DNA of 64,000 bases from Circinella minor. Its lineage: Eukaryota; Mucoromycota; Mucoromycetes; Mucorales; Lichtheimiaceae. Positions 12,875 to 25,753 of the stretch are shown here, one piece after another. The stretch covers positions 1 through 64,000 of the forward strand of contig JAEPRB010000089.1 of NCBI GenBank assembly GCA_016758965.1, given 5' to 3'. The notes under the pieces are model-generated. The model had not been told where the DNA came from, did not search any database, and saw only the letters and a list, made by a program, of their open reading frames with translations. Within the stretch, counting starts at the first letter, position 1. The number at the start of each line of letters is the position of its first letter. Both the position numbers and the translations under genes were made by a program.

Positions 12875-14014
12875 ATGACTCCAGCTTTACATCCAACTGC
12901 TGCAAGTGGCTTTGATAAACAAGCTGATGCTTACGGTTCGTTGATATCTATAACTCGTAGTATATAAAAAGTAAAAACGGGGTAAGAGAATAAATTTTGA
13001 CTACGTCATTTTATATAATTTTTCTGTAATATAGCTCAAACACGACCTAAATACCCAAAAGCTGCTCTTGACAAGATTCAAACTTTGGTACCTGATCTCA
13101 ATGCTTCTATATGTGACTTGGCTGCTGGAACTGGCATTCTTACACAATTGTTGGTAGAAGATTGCGGATATAAGAATGTCACTGCAGTTGAACCAGTGAA
13201 TGCTATGCGTGAAAAGCTCAGCTCGATGCTACCCGAAGTAACTACAAAGAAAGGTACCAGTTGGGAGATCCCTTTACCATCTGAATCGCAAGATGTCGTT
13301 ATTGTTGCGCAAGCCTGGCATTGGTTTGCTGATATACAGAGTTTAAGAGAAATTTATCGAGTACTTAAACCTAAGGGTCATTTTATCCTTATTTGGAATT
13401 TAGAAAGTCCTCGTAGTCGTTGGGTTCAAGGACTGAGAAAGTGAGTCGCTGTTTATTTTCATTCAGCGTGTGTACAAGTGATACTCTAAACTAACATATA
13501 TCACCATAAACATTATAGTATTTATGAGCGATACGAGCACTCTGCTCCTCAATATAGGTAATATATTTAATAATTGATGATAATGATGATAATGATGATA
13601 ATATATCCACATTTAATTGAATAACTAAATATGTGTATATAATAGATTAGGATTATGGAAGCAAGTATTTGAGGATAAGGAAGCTGGGGAATTATATAGA
13701 CTACCATTGAATCATATTCAGTTCGAATATGACTTTTTGGTTGCTAAGGAAAATATATTTCGGCGAGTAATGACGAAAAGTTATATATGTAAGTATGCTG
13801 TTTACATATGATAATCATCCCATCTCCTTCTTCTTCTTATTAATGTAATCATTTATATCCAATAGCTATCCTTAAAGATGAAGAACGTGCAAATGTGACG
13901 AAAGAGATGGAAGCCATTCTTGCTGATCCTACTAGTGAATTCTCACTAGATGACCAAAATCAAGCCTTGTATCCTCATGATACTGATTTATTCTGGACTC
14001 AGAAACGTAATTAA
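12875..14014 (+). CDS. Class I SAM-dependent methyltransferase (Methyltransf_11 type)
   Basis: Exons 12875-12935, 13035-13440, 13519-13557, 13646-13788 and 13866-14014 give 265 residues. SAM motif I is ICDLAAGTGILTQLL at about residues 46-60, with the acidic post-I residue in VTAVEP. Motif II/III lies in DVVIVAQAWHWF and the REIYRVLKPKGHFILIWN segment. The AYAQTRPKYPKAALDKI N-terminus and AWHWF motif are typical of the Crg1/Tmt1-like and UbiE-like fungal and plant methyltransferases acting on small molecules. The substrate cannot be read from the sequence. Probably cytosolic, since no signal or transmembrane segment is visible. It precedes another, unrelated methyltransferase on the same strand. 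Confidence 0.9.
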
Positions 14015-14331
14015 ATTATAACATATTAATAAATGATCATCTGACATACAGAGAGAGAATCACTTGTAATAGAAAATGCTAAAACTATCTAAAGAGTTGT
14101 ACTATATATTTATGGTATTATCAGTATCCATCTTGTCATCAGTATTATTATTATTAAAGCCATGTCTGATAAAATTAAATAGTTAAGATCAAATTCCTTG
14201 ACCTGCACTGAAAGTGGAAATTTGAGGCTTATGGTGTCAAAGTTCCGCGGCGTTACTTATGCAACTTTAAACAAGTACTACTACTAGTGCTTTTTTTTTT
14301 TTTTTTTTTTTTTGACCTAGTTAATAAAATC

Positions 14332-17300
14332 ATGGCCCAATTGAGTAGAAGAAAGAGACGAGAAGCAGTAGGTTATAGTTTGAGAATTTATGCTTCTTAT
14401 TTTTTTTTTTTTTTGAATTGAATGATACATTCTAAGTTGACAACTTGAAACAAATAGCGTTTGCGCAGAAGTCAGAAAGATGATCAACAACCAGAAGACA
14501 ATAGCAATAATAATGATCAATCAACAAAGAAACGAGGTGAATGGGTTACTGTCAAAGACAATGAACAATTTAAAAATTATTACAAGGTTATTTTTATTTT
14601 ATTTTTTCAATCGTGTACGATAAACATTGAAAAGTTCTCAAAAGAAAAGAAAAAAAAAAGAACTAATCTTGTATTTGTTGTTTTAATAGAATCAAAATAT
14701 TTTATCAGAAGAAGAGTTTGATGAATTTTATAAAGCGCTTCAGATGCCTTTACCAAGTACATTCCGGATTACTGGGACTCGGAGGTAACAATTAAAATAT
14801 ATATATATATATATATTTATATTTATTGAATCATATTAATAAAACCAATAAAATTAGTCATGCATTATCAATTCAAAGATTGATAAAAGAAGTTTATATT
14901 CCTGCTATGGAACATATTACAATTGATGGATCAAAAGTGGAACCACCAACGACGTTGCCATGGTATCCCGATGGATTGGGATGGCAAATCAATGCAACTC
15001 GTATGGTAATCAAACGCTCGCCTGAATTTTCAAAATTTCATAAATTTATTGTTGCTGAAACTGAATCTGGTAACTTGAGCAGACAAGAAGCAGTCAGTAT
15101 GGTACCCCCTTTACTGATGGATATTAAACCACATCAATCGGTTTTGGATATGTGTGCTGCTCCAGGATCTAAAACGGCACAAATTATTGAAGCCGTTCAT
15201 GCGAATGATAACTTGAACGAACTTCCAAGTAAGAAAATTAGTGTACTTTCGGACGTTTTTTTAAGTTTTATTTCAATAACACTTGGGATAAATATATTGT
15301 TATAGGTGGTTTGGTGGTTGCTAATGATGTAGATGCCAAACGAAGTTGCTTGTTGGTTCACCAGCTTAAGCGGATGCAGGTAAAATATATACAATAATGA
15401 AGTCTTTGTTATATTACTCGAATCCTTGCTAATCATTATCATCTATGATATTTTATAGTCGCCCTGCTTTGTCGCAACTAATCATGATGCCGCGCATTTC
15501 CCCGGCATTCGACTTACAAATGAAAGTGGAAATGTAACAGGACCTTTACGATTTGATCGTGTTCTATGTGATGTTCCTTGCAGGTATATATTTGAAAATA
15601 TAATATGTAACGTAATATCGTACAGCCGGCTTTTTTTTGTGGGGATTTTTAAACTATTAGGACCTTTTTTTTTTAATAGTGGCGACGGAACAATCCGCAA
15701 GAATGACAAGATATGGACAAAGTGGAGTCAAGATGGAGGATTAGAGTTACACAGGTAAATTACACATAACACTAAAAAGAATTTGCTTACGAAAGCAAAA
15801 ATATAAGGTTACGGAAAATTTCTTACTTTTATGGAATAGTACTCAAATTCAGATATTTTTACGGGGAGTGCATCTTTGTAAAGTGGGTGGACGCATTGTA
15901 TATTCAACTTGTTCTCTGAATCCAATAGAGAATGAAGCAGTTGTAGCTGAAGTTCTTCGCCGATCCAAAGGTAATGATTATTTTTATCACTATAACTATT
16001 ATTCACCATATCAAAATTATTTTTATTTTTTATTAATAATAAATAAACAAATAATAACTTTATATTAAACTACAATTTGGGGTAATTCATCTTATAATAA
16101 AAATAGGTGCATTAGAACTACGAGATGTCTCCAACCAACTTCCTGAATTAAAACGGAAACCTGGTTTAAAGACTTGGAAGGTTGGTTTTGGGAAAGGAAA
16201 AAAAAAACTCTGAAATGTTGAAGTCAAAGAAAAATTATTGACTATTTTTAACAATAATTCAGGTTATCACAAAGGACGGCAAGTTTCTAAATTCTATCGA
16301 AGATTTACAAGACAATAACAAAAACAATGATTCGCAAAACCGGAAATTTCCAAAATCAGTATTTCCACCTGACAATGCTAATGATTTACATTTAGATCGT
16401 TGGTAAGATAAATGGATAATGGGATTGACTATTTTTTTTTTTGTTGGTGAAATGAAGCACAAACAGAACGAAATGGGAATAGTATCTAATTGTACATGAT
16501 ATTAATTATTATTATAATATAGTCTCCGGATATACCCCCATTTACAAAATACGGGTGGGTTTTTTGTTGCTGTATTTGATAAGGTTAAACCTATAAGTCA
16601 ATCAGAGCGTGAAGTGGAAGATATTGAAGAGGATGTTCACGATGATTATGAAAGTAGCAACGAACCCATGAAAATTGCTACATCGGCTGTGATTCCCGCT
16701 AAACGATCAATTAGTGAAAACAGTGATGATTCCAAAGAAATGCCACCCAACAAAAAACCTGTAAGAGAAGCACCTTTTGAATTAGTCCCAGTGAATGAAA
16801 ATGAGATTAATCAAATCAGGTGAGTTTTTCTATTTTGAACTATCTTTTTTTTGGGGGGGAAGAAAGGAAAGACTATTTTTATGTGCACGCATAAAAATGA
16901 ACAAATAAAAAAAAGTGTGCGACTTAATCATTGGAAACACTGAAACAAAAACAAACAACCTAAAAAAAAAATATAAACAAACAACCACGAATATTTTCAT
17001 TATAACTTAGTGAATTTTATGGTCTGGACCGTGCGTTTCCTAGAGATCAATTCTTGTTTCGATCAGAAGGCAAAAGTAAAATAATGTATTTTGTATCCAA
17101 AGCTATTAAAGAATTATTAAAAGAAAAAGATGTGAATCGACTTAATATTGTCATGACGGGTACCCGAGCATTTGTTCGTCAACCATCTGTTGAATCAGAA
17201 GGCCGAATGCCATTTCGATTGACATGGGAGAGTATACCTTTGTTGGATGGCATGTTGTCAGACCGGCGACGCGTTAAATTAGCATCCGATGCCGAATTAC

Positions 17301-17889
17301 AAACACTCCTTACAGAAGCATATCCCAAAATCGAACAATTTGGGGTCGAGACAATTACAAAATTAGAAGCAATGGGTAAGTTAAACAGAGAGGGGGTACA
17401 TTAGTGCTATCAATTATCTATAATATGTATAAAAAATTTAAAAAAGGAACATGTACATGGGATCGCATATATAAATGAAAACATTCTCTTTTTAAATTTA
17501 TGTATATATTTACACCAATACTTTTATGGTTTAGAGCTAGGATGTTGTGTATTTGACTATACGGTGATCGACAAATCAGGGGGACAACCAACTAACTTGA
17601 CCCTCCCAGTGTGGCGAGGACGAGCTTCATTAAGTCTTTTATTAAATAAGAGTGATAAAAGGTAAAAAAAAAAATTTTTACATGAAACTTAGACAGAAAC
17701 GAACGGCTGAACCTTTATTAACTACTTTTCGAATCTGATTTTTCCATTATAATAATATGTAATATATAATACAGGGCTTTATGTCAAAGAATATTTGGAA
17801 TTATCCCTGACTTGGAGACACCCGAACATTTGAAATTACGGTCAGCTGCCAACCAGTTAAAGGCTGCTGAAAGTGAAACCTTGCCCTGA
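14332..17889 (+). CDS. TRM4: tRNA (cytosine-5)-methyltransferase Trm4/Ncl1 (NSUN2)
   Basis: Fourteen exons: 14332-14367, 14458-14586, 14690-14784, 14858-15228, 15306-15379, 15459-15583, 15680-15754, 15840-15970, 16107-16180, 16263-16402, 16523-16819, 17011-17375, 17535-17661, 17775-17889. They join in frame to 717 residues (yeast Trm4 is close to this). The N-terminus is very basic ([18 protein letters not shown]). Motif [18 protein letters not shown] is at about 180-195. Both catalytic cysteines are present: DVPCSGDG (Cys about 276) and VYSTCSLNP (Cys about 326). The [31 protein letters not shown] block is typical of the family. It methylates cytosine-5 in tRNA, in the nucleus. The insert after it is acidic and then basic ([19 protein letters not shown]), possibly a localisation segment. 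Confidence 0.95.
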
Positions 17890-18332
17890 ATTACATAAAA
17901 CAGAGAAAACAAGAGCTGGACAGGAGGAGAAAGTGGAACTAATAGATATTACGGCATAAATCTGGGCTGCCAAATATGTCATATGCGATTCTAAAGAATA
18001 GATTTAATTGGTTGTCAATCCCTGAAAATAATTCTCCATTTGGAATGAAGGTTTGAGATTATTCCGAGGTGTTAGAGTAACCAATAACAACTTGCATCAC
18101 TCGAATAAACTTGACCTTCTTTCCAACCCCGCTAGGACGCTAAAACGTGGTTCGTAACTCCGGCCGGTCTCTTCTCTTAATCTTTTTTTATACATATAAT
18201 GCGTTATAATACTCAGAAAACCAAATAAATACTCCACATTTTTTTTCGACGCAAATCTCTTTTCTCCATCTTATTTTCTCACAAGTATATTTTATATATC
18301 ACAACTTTCTTATTAAAAAATAACAATATAAC
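17890..18332. promoter_or_regulatory. Intergenic, presumed promoter of the sorbitol-dehydrogenase gene
   Basis: Contains a CCAAT element in AACCAATAAC near 18079 and an 8-bp palindrome CCGGCCGG at 18160-18167, which stands out in this AT-rich DNA. CGG-containing palindromes are common targets of fungal zinc-cluster regulators, but no factor can be named. Confidence 0.35.
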
Positions 18333-19549
18333 ATGTCAGCTCAACAATACCAAATTCCTGATGAAAACACCAAGAACTATGGTGTTTTGTTAAATAAGAA
18401 GGATGATCTTCAAGTCGTTGAAATTCCTATGCCTACACCCGCTGCTGGTGAAGTTCAAGTCCAAGTTAAAGCAACTGGTATTTGTGGATCTGATATCCAC
18501 TTGTGGAAGTATGGTGAAATTGGTATTTTTCCTGTAACCCAACCTCAATTGCTTGGTCACGAAAGTGCTGGTATTGTTACTGCCCTTGGTGAAGGTGTTA
18601 CTACTCTTCGTGTTGGTGATAGAGTTGCCATTGAAGCGTAAGTTATTTTTTTTAATATTTATTTGATTTGAAAATGATATTACGGATCGGAAAACAATAG
18701 AGATGTATTTGAATGGATAATTTATAACTAATTCAAATATCAACCATCGGTTTTTCTGTATTTATATACAGTGGCATTCCTTGCAGCAAGTGTGCACAAT
18801 GTATGGCTGGACGTTACCATTTGTGTCCCGTCGTAGTTTTCAAGTCCACCCCACCTTATGATGGGCTTTTGGCCAAATACTGTACCCATCCTGCTCGATG
18901 GCTTCATAAGATTCCCGACAATGTCTCTTTTGAACAAGGTGCTCTTTTAGAACCTCTTTCCGTTGCTATTTCTGCCATTGAGCGCAGTGGTGCCACTTTT
19001 GGTCGCTCTTTACTCATTACCGGTGCTGGCCCTATTGGTTTGATTGTTTTGGCTGTCGCCAAGGCTACTGGCATTAGCCCTGTTGTAATCACTGATGTTC
19101 AACCTTCACGTCTCCAATACGCAAAGGAAATGGGTGCTGATTATATCTATCAAGTGGACCCCAAAAAGCCCGATTATGAAGCAGCCAAAGAAATCCGCGA
19201 TTTAGTTGGAGGTGAAGGCACAGAGTATACTTTGGAATGTACAGGTATTGAATCATCGTTCCGTACTGCTATTATGGCTACCCGCGATGCTGGTGTCTGC
19301 TGTTTGGTAGGTGTAGGCAAGAACGATCAATCTTTACCAGTCAACAACTTCGCTATGCGTGAAGTCGATATCAAGGGTCTTTTCCGATACCATCACACTT
19401 ATCCCCGTGCCATTGCCTTGATGGCCAGTGGCAAACTCAATATTGATCATCTCATCACTCACAAATATGATATCATGGATGCTCTCAAGGCATTCAATAC
19501 AGCTGCTGATTACTCTACTGGTGCTATCAAGGTTCAAATTACCAACTAA
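18333..19549 (+). CDS. Zinc alcohol dehydrogenase, sorbitol/xylitol dehydrogenase type
   Basis: Exons 18333-18637 and 18772-19549 give 360 residues. It is a medium-chain dehydrogenase. Catalytic zinc residues lie in TGICGSDIHLW and LLGHESAG, with the later Glu in GALLEPLSVA. The four structural-zinc cysteines are in CSKCAQCMAGRYHLC. The NAD-binding turn is ITGAGPIGL, with the Asp in VITDVQ that favours NAD. The FRYHHTYPRAIAL segment is typical of sorbitol and xylitol dehydrogenases, which oxidise polyols to ketoses in the cytosol. L-arabinitol dehydrogenase is a close alternative that motif reading cannot exclude. Exon 2 is clearly more GC-rich than the flanks and uses C-ending codons, which suggests strong expression. 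Confidence 0.9.
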
Positions 19550-20031
19550 GATGTTTCTCATTAGACACTATCTATTTTTTATATATTATACATATATACA
19601 CATACACAGACAATCCACAACAATATATAATTATCACTCTCGCATAACGCATCCATTATATAGAATCCCTTATTTTTCTTTTATTTGCATCAACTTTTTT
19701 TTTCCGTTCTTTTTATCGCATCATCATGTTCCCTTCTCCCACCTCCCTTTTTTTTTACCCTTCTTTCAAACGTCCAAACGTGGTGGCATTAATTGTATAA
19801 TCTGAATTTTTACGATTTGTATCATATATATGTAATAAAACACCAATAATATATCGTATCACATCTTGCTTTTCGTATTTACTAAACAAAACATAGCATT
19901 TTCGTAAATGCCTCGAACTATTACTATTACTATTATTATTATTATTATTATCTCCTATCAAAATTAGTTTGTAAAGTAAATAGAATACATAGTTAAAAAA
20001 AAAGTACTGGTGAAAGAATGGTTTCCGCGGA
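19550..20031. other. Convergent 3' region
   Basis: T-rich and AT-repeat sequence between two convergent genes, including an ATT/ACT triplet run near 19921-19950. No gene seen. Confidence 0.5.
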
Positions 20032-21753
20032 TCAACGAAAATTCGGTTTAGGTTTAATGTGATTGGTATTCTTGTGAGATGGTGGTACGAAAGACCATTC
20101 ATAGTATTTTTCAGGGATTGGTTTTGGTTCTTGTGGATTATTCTATATATTATAAGAGCATAAACATTTGCATCTGTTACACTTGTATATTTTTGTTACT
20201 TTTATTTTTATTACCTCTGGTACAGATTGTACTTCTGGGGTATTAGCATTCACCTCATAGGGAGAGTTTTCATTGGTTATTGTTGCGCTATAAAGTATAC
20301 AAATACATATTAGCCCTTTTTTTCTTAAAGCATCTCTTCAACAAACATTTCCTCAGATATATAATTTTAACTTACGTTTTAATGGTTCCTTTCTCTGTCT
20401 TTTTACTGGTCGTTCTTCCATCAATCAATGCTTTCCAAAAATCATGCGTTTGATAAATCACACTTAACGTATATTCCTATTACATAAATGTGGGATTTGG
20501 ATCGATGAGCAAGATGTTATATAGGCATCACCATCATTTTTTTCAAAGAAAAAAAAAGATGGGCCATGTACCTTATCCATATAACGACCTCCAAAACCAA
20601 ATGTATTAGCTTTTCCGTTGGTTGGTATTTTATATGTTCTAAACCAGTTTCTAACCTCGTCCTGAAAGCCTGGATAATACTTTTCAACATCATCCATATC
20701 TAAATAATAAATTAATCAAATCGTCAGTACGTATATTGTATATACACTTTGTTTTTCGCTCATTTTTTTTTATATTTTATATAATTGAGAGATAAGCATT
20801 AACTATTTATGTATTGTGCCTTGGGGTTATGGATATCAAGGGTGATGACCTTCCAATCTAGTGAACCCTCATCAATAAGACATAATCCACCCAAAACTTT
20901 AACTTGTTTGACTTGTCCAATAAATCCAGGAGTCTCGCTTATTTCTACAACATCGATAGGATCGTTATCACCAAAGGCTCCTGTACTAGGGTCTTTGAAA
21001 TTTGGATCTTCATAAGTTTGTTGAATAGCACCGTAATTAGCAATTACTCCTCTTGTTGGATACATATTGGGTAGATAACGCAGTGAGCCATCATCCCAGA
21101 AATCTTGCTTGATAGGATTCATTACTACTTCTTTTGTAGTCTAATATAAATTTTGTTTTATAACTGACATTTGTTAATAACAGTTTATAAAATAAATAAA
21201 CTATCTTTTTGCATGGACACACAGACAATTTGCTTATGATTTTCATTTGTATCTTTTTTTTTGTTTACCTCTGTTTTAGCTAAATTCGAACGTGGAATTT
21301 CTATAATCATATTGAAAATATCAGGGTCACTTCTTGATGCTGGTTTAAATGGAAGATCATGGAAAATAGACATGGGGATACCTTGCTCATTCTCTAGATT
21401 TAATTAATTAGATGTATAATTATTGTTGTTACTCAGTTAGGTAAAACACTATCATTGTCAATCTATTTTTTTTATCAGTTTTAATATTCTGAAAGATAAT
21501 GAAAAAATAAAAATAAAAAATTGACATTGTAACGAGTAGATATTTTACCCAGATAAAGAGCAAAGTCTTTGGTATTAAGTGAACCAGTGGTTCTAATTCG
21601 GTATAAACAGTCTACATCAGCACAAGGCTTCTCATCATTATGATTGTTTTTATCTAGTAAGTTATCGAGTAATGGGATAATGCTGTCACTTTTTGCTGTT
21701 GTGCTAGCAACAACACAAGTAAGAGCAAGTGTTGCAAGTTTTAATAACAGCAT
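20032..21753 (-). CDS. Secretory-pathway family I inorganic pyrophosphatase (copy A)
   Basis: Exons (minus) 21549-21753, 21269-21393, 20804-21140, 20572-20699, 20376-20476, 20215-20287 and 20032-20142 give 359 residues. The N-terminus MLLLKLATLALTCVVASTTA is a clear signal peptide. An acidic stretch and a CADVDC pair follow, and the PPase fold starts at LYRIRTTGSL. The family signature GDNDPIDVVEI, the second acidic cluster DEGSLDWK and the Tyr-Lys pair in RTYKIP are all present, so hydrolysis of PPi should be intact. Family I enzymes are normally cytosolic or mitochondrial; this one is predicted to enter the ER. The C-terminus adds a linker ending EWSFVPPSHK. Copy B lies upstream on the same strand with 531 bases between them, so this is a tandem duplication. 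Confidence 0.92.
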
Positions 21754-22284
21754 CGATGAAATGGAGTAAAAAAAACAAGGGCAAGGAAATAAGAAAGAGA
21801 AAGTCTGTCTTCCAAGTTAGAATTATATATATAAATCCCTCGGTCTTTTTTTTACGCCATAAACTAATACCCCCACTTTATTTAAAGACTCTGGATTTTC
21901 TTTTTATACAAGAAGTTGTTAATGCTTATCTGCTCCTTCTACTATCATTCTTTCTGTATTATATATACATCAAGGGTTGGAAAAAAGAAGGGGTTTTAGG
22001 GGACAATTGTGATAATTATTTACAGATGATCAGTGGTATATATAGTATATTAAGCTCGTGATAGCATACAAATTGAAAAAGTACGTAGTACTGACAGTAT
22101 AGATTCCCCGTATAAGCCAATCAACAAACTTACCCCCTCACGGCGCTGACACATGTTACGCAATAAAACAACAGTACATTGTTTATTTTATAGGAAAGGA
22201 GGTTATTATTTAATAAGTTGTATACATATATGATTTATAGTAAGATAATTAATAATTCTAGAAAATTTTCGCCAAAAACCTTTT
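21754..22284. other. Intergenic region between tandem pyrophosphatase genes
   Basis: Presumed promoter of copy A plus 3' end of copy B. AT-rich. No other gene seen. Confidence 0.5.
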
Positions 22285-23837
22285 CTAAACGAAAGACCAC
22301 TCTTGAGTTTCATCTGGGACAGGTGCGTCGGGGCGAAGCTTATCGTTGCCCTATTTTTTTTTCCAACAACTATTATTAGCATACTACAAAATTTCAAGTT
22401 CTTCTTTTCAGCCTTACCTTCGGAACTTTTTTAGTTTCTTTGCTGTTAGGACCAACATTATTAGGTGACCCCTTTATGTTCAAATTAACTCTAAATCACG
22501 GATGTGCACATTTTAGCTCATTTACATTTTCGTGGTTACCATGGCGACTTAGGAATTCAAAAAACTTACGTTGAAATTTCACTCTTGGTTGTGCCATTGA
22601 CTAATGCTTCCCAATAGGAATGGGTTTCATCCATGAGCTCCTGAATTCGTTCCTGTATAAGATAAAGGGAGTGAAAAGTAGTTAGTAATACTGTAACGTT
22701 AAAATATCTTGTTATTATAAAAAATGATGCAATACTTACACTATCTTGAAATTCACCATCGTAGCCGAACTCGTTTTCTGATTTTCCTTGGGGGACCTTG
22801 TATACTGTAAGCCAATGTTTGATAAAGTCCAAAACCTCACTATCAACGTCGTTGATGTCTAAAATTATTATTTATCAATAATAGTAATATTAGAATTGGG
22901 CTAGTACATCTCCATTGACATATCAAACAGTGTTATATTTCCACTGAACAAAAAAAGAGATTGCTTTACCATTGAGATTAGGAGCACGTTCATCATTGAT
23001 ATCGATACCAATTAATTTCCAATCGGTTTCACCATCATCAATCATTAACAAACCACCCAATAACTTGATTTGCTTTACTTGGCCAGGATATCCAACTTGT
23101 TGACCAATATCTAAAACGTCGACTGGATCGTTATCTCCACCTTTAGTACCAATATCTGGATGAGGAACATTTGGATCTTCCCAAGTCTATAGAAGATTTA
23201 AGATATAAGAGCAGTTGAAATTAGAAAAGGGATAGCTGATTGTCAAAGTATTAATGTCCGTTGGATACTTAGTAATACCTGTGGAATTGATCCGTAATTT
23301 GCTGGATATCCTTTTGAAGGAAAGATATTTGAAATGTAACGAAGACCATTTTTGTTGGAGTCATGAAAAATATAATTAAAGTTTGATTCTCGATTAATCT
23401 GCTCGTGATGCAAAAGTAAAAAAAAATAAAGAATAAAAAGTATACCATCATAAGTCAACTACAACCAAAGAAATTAATTAAAAAATTACGTCTTTTTTTT
23501 TTTTTTGTATATACCTCAAGCTTTGCGTTCTTCCAGCGAGGTATTTCAACGATCATGTTGTAGACAGTTGTGTTTTTGGGGTCTGGGTAAAGAGGTACAT
23601 CATGAAATGGAGAAATTGGTATACCATTTTCATTTTCTATGTTAATATAAGATAAAGTAATACATTATTATGTTGAATATAATAACACACTTCGACTTAA
23701 GTTCTGTGGTCTTTACCAAGATAAACACGATATTCTTCAGTATTTAAGGCACCGACCTGTCGAAGCTTGTATTCAGTGCTAGCAAAAACACTTGAAGTTA
23801 CGGCAAAAAGGACTCCAATACTAGTAGAGATTTTCAT
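22285..23837 (-). CDS. Secretory-pathway family I inorganic pyrophosphatase (copy B)
   Basis: Exons (minus) 23717-23837, 23515-23636, 23279-23398, 22970-23186, 22740-22858, 22570-22652, 22418-22490 and 22285-22350 give 306 residues. The N-terminus [19 protein letters not shown] is a signal peptide, with [13 protein letters not shown] following. The signature [20 protein letters not shown] and Tyr-Lys in TVYKVP are intact. NTT and NGT sequons are present, as expected of a lumenal or secreted glycoprotein. The tail ends EWSFV-stop, matching the EWSFV near the end of copy A, so the C-terminal extension is shared by the pair. Several introns fall at equivalent points in both copies (for example within the ENEQG/ENENG region), which supports duplication after the introns were present. 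Confidence 0.92.
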
Positions 23838-24615
23838 AATAATAAATAATAATGATAATAATAACAAGAGGATAAAAGAATATTGGAACTGTAGTCCTTA
23901 TTTATTGTATTCTCGATACAAATGCGATTATCATGTTCAAGGTTTCACCAAGTATTTAGATCAAGATATGTTATCCACGTGCAGATCCCGAAACGACACT
24001 ACTGGTTCTGACGATTTCCTGTAGAAATCTTGGTAAATACCAATCTCCCCGCTCGTGTGAAACTAGATCAAGTTTCCAGCGCTTACAATTTTTATCCACA
24101 GGTACAAAATCAATGTTGGTCTGAATAATAGTTTTTTTTTAATTTTTGCGACATCTTTGAGAAAAAAAAATGCGACATTACTTTTTTTGGAAATCCTGTA
24201 ATTGACAATGGCAATAACTTGATCTAATGCTTCTTTAGAAGTGTTGATATTATCGAAGTTTTTAATTTTTTTTTTTTGAAAATATTATGCTGTCATCTAT
24301 TTACAACATACAAACTTGTTTGTACGTTCAAATAAAAGGTTGTTGACAAATGATTTTTAGCTTACCGATAATAAACTTTGAAATGTCAGTTCTGCGTAGA
24401 TTATACCTAAATATGATATAACATCGACTCTTTTTAAGATAACTCAACCCTTTTTTTTATTTTTTTATTTTTTTACAAAATCAATATAAATTCGTTCTAT
24501 ATTTTGTGTCAGAGTTGAACGTAACTCAGTCAATTAGGAATCGCTTTGAAAACAACTTTTTTCTTCTGAAAAAAATAGCTGTCATTGGGCTTGGCTGTTT
24601 CTGCAGTAATTTCCT

Positions 24616-25455
24616 GCAGTAGTGATCGGACTTCCTTAATAAAAATTCACCATATCTTTCCTTAAGAGGAAGGCTGCGGTAGCTGCAGTAGTAGAGTCTG
24701 CAGTAACGAGAAAGCTGCAGTAGTTGTACTCAACATAGATCAGTCATCATAAGAAGAGCCACATAACACAAATTTTATGATTCTTTTTTTATTATTTCCA
24801 TGACTCACTATGAGATTTACATCATCACTAGTCACATTTATTTAAATGCTGAGCTAGCAGATATAAGAATTGTTTTAATAATTTTTTCATAAGGAAAAAA
24901 TACTTACCGTATGGAGTCCCGGATCCATAATTTTTTGGTTAACCGGACACCGCAGAAACTGCTTTGTAATCACAATTACTCGTTACAATAGCTGCAGTAG
25001 TATATCGTATATATTGATTAAATGAAGAGAAAATAATAAATAAAAATAATAATAAGATGCGTTCAAACCTGACATAGTGAATAAATAAAATAATTTAAAA
25101 GTTAATATATAACTGTAAGTTATAGCTGTTTGAATTTCAGGCTTGAGAAGTTATAAGTAGACTTTATATACAGATAATATTTATTCACATTTACTAGATT
25201 ATAAAAATTAAGTTCAATTTATTGAGAGTGGCAAGATTGATTTAAAGTACTCGAGATGATTCTTGTAACTATGGAAGAAAGAAATGAAAATTTGGCGTTA
25301 TATGCTCATGTTGCTGCCCTTTAGCCTCTTGTACTACTAATGTTATCTTTTTGTGCTACTACCGCAGCTACTGCAGGTTCAGTATTCAGTAAATTTTTAT
25401 AAGTAAATGCTGCATGTTGTTCAATGTCTGTCAGGGAAAGTCCGGTCACTACTGC
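24616..25455. mobile_element. Candidate degenerate element with GCAGTAGTGA inverted ends
   Basis: The left end GCAGTAGTGATCGGACTTCC (24616) is matched in inverted orientation at 25431-25455, whose reverse complement begins GCAGTAGTGACCGGACTTTC. Inside each end a second inverted pair built of CTGCAGTAG and CTGCGGTAG words occurs (24673-24730 and 25360-25380), with further copies at 24598 and 24990. No coding sequence and no clear target-site duplication were found. A non-autonomous, decayed DNA transposon is the best reading. Confidence 0.45.
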
Positions 25456-25753
25456 CACTGCCATTTATGTACAAAATAAAACTCCAAAACGGTTAAACTG
25501 CGTTGTGCATTCAACTTATACATTGTATTATGCTGTTATTATACAACCAACGAAGCCGTAGTTACATACTGATCGGCCTAGCGACAACAATTTGATGACG
25601 GCAAGAAATATTTTGGTACGGACAACATGTATGAGACAAAGTGAATTAATTGTTCCCAATTAGGAACTGGTCCTAGTAGCAGTTTCCGACTTTCTGATCT
25701 GGCGAAAACTAGCGACTTCGTAAATAAAAAAAAAACATCATAAAGTCTGTATA

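Noticed and set aside
19755..20102. Minus open frame overlapping the pyrophosphatase A 3' end
   Set aside because: Wrong frame relative to the real last exon (20032-20142).
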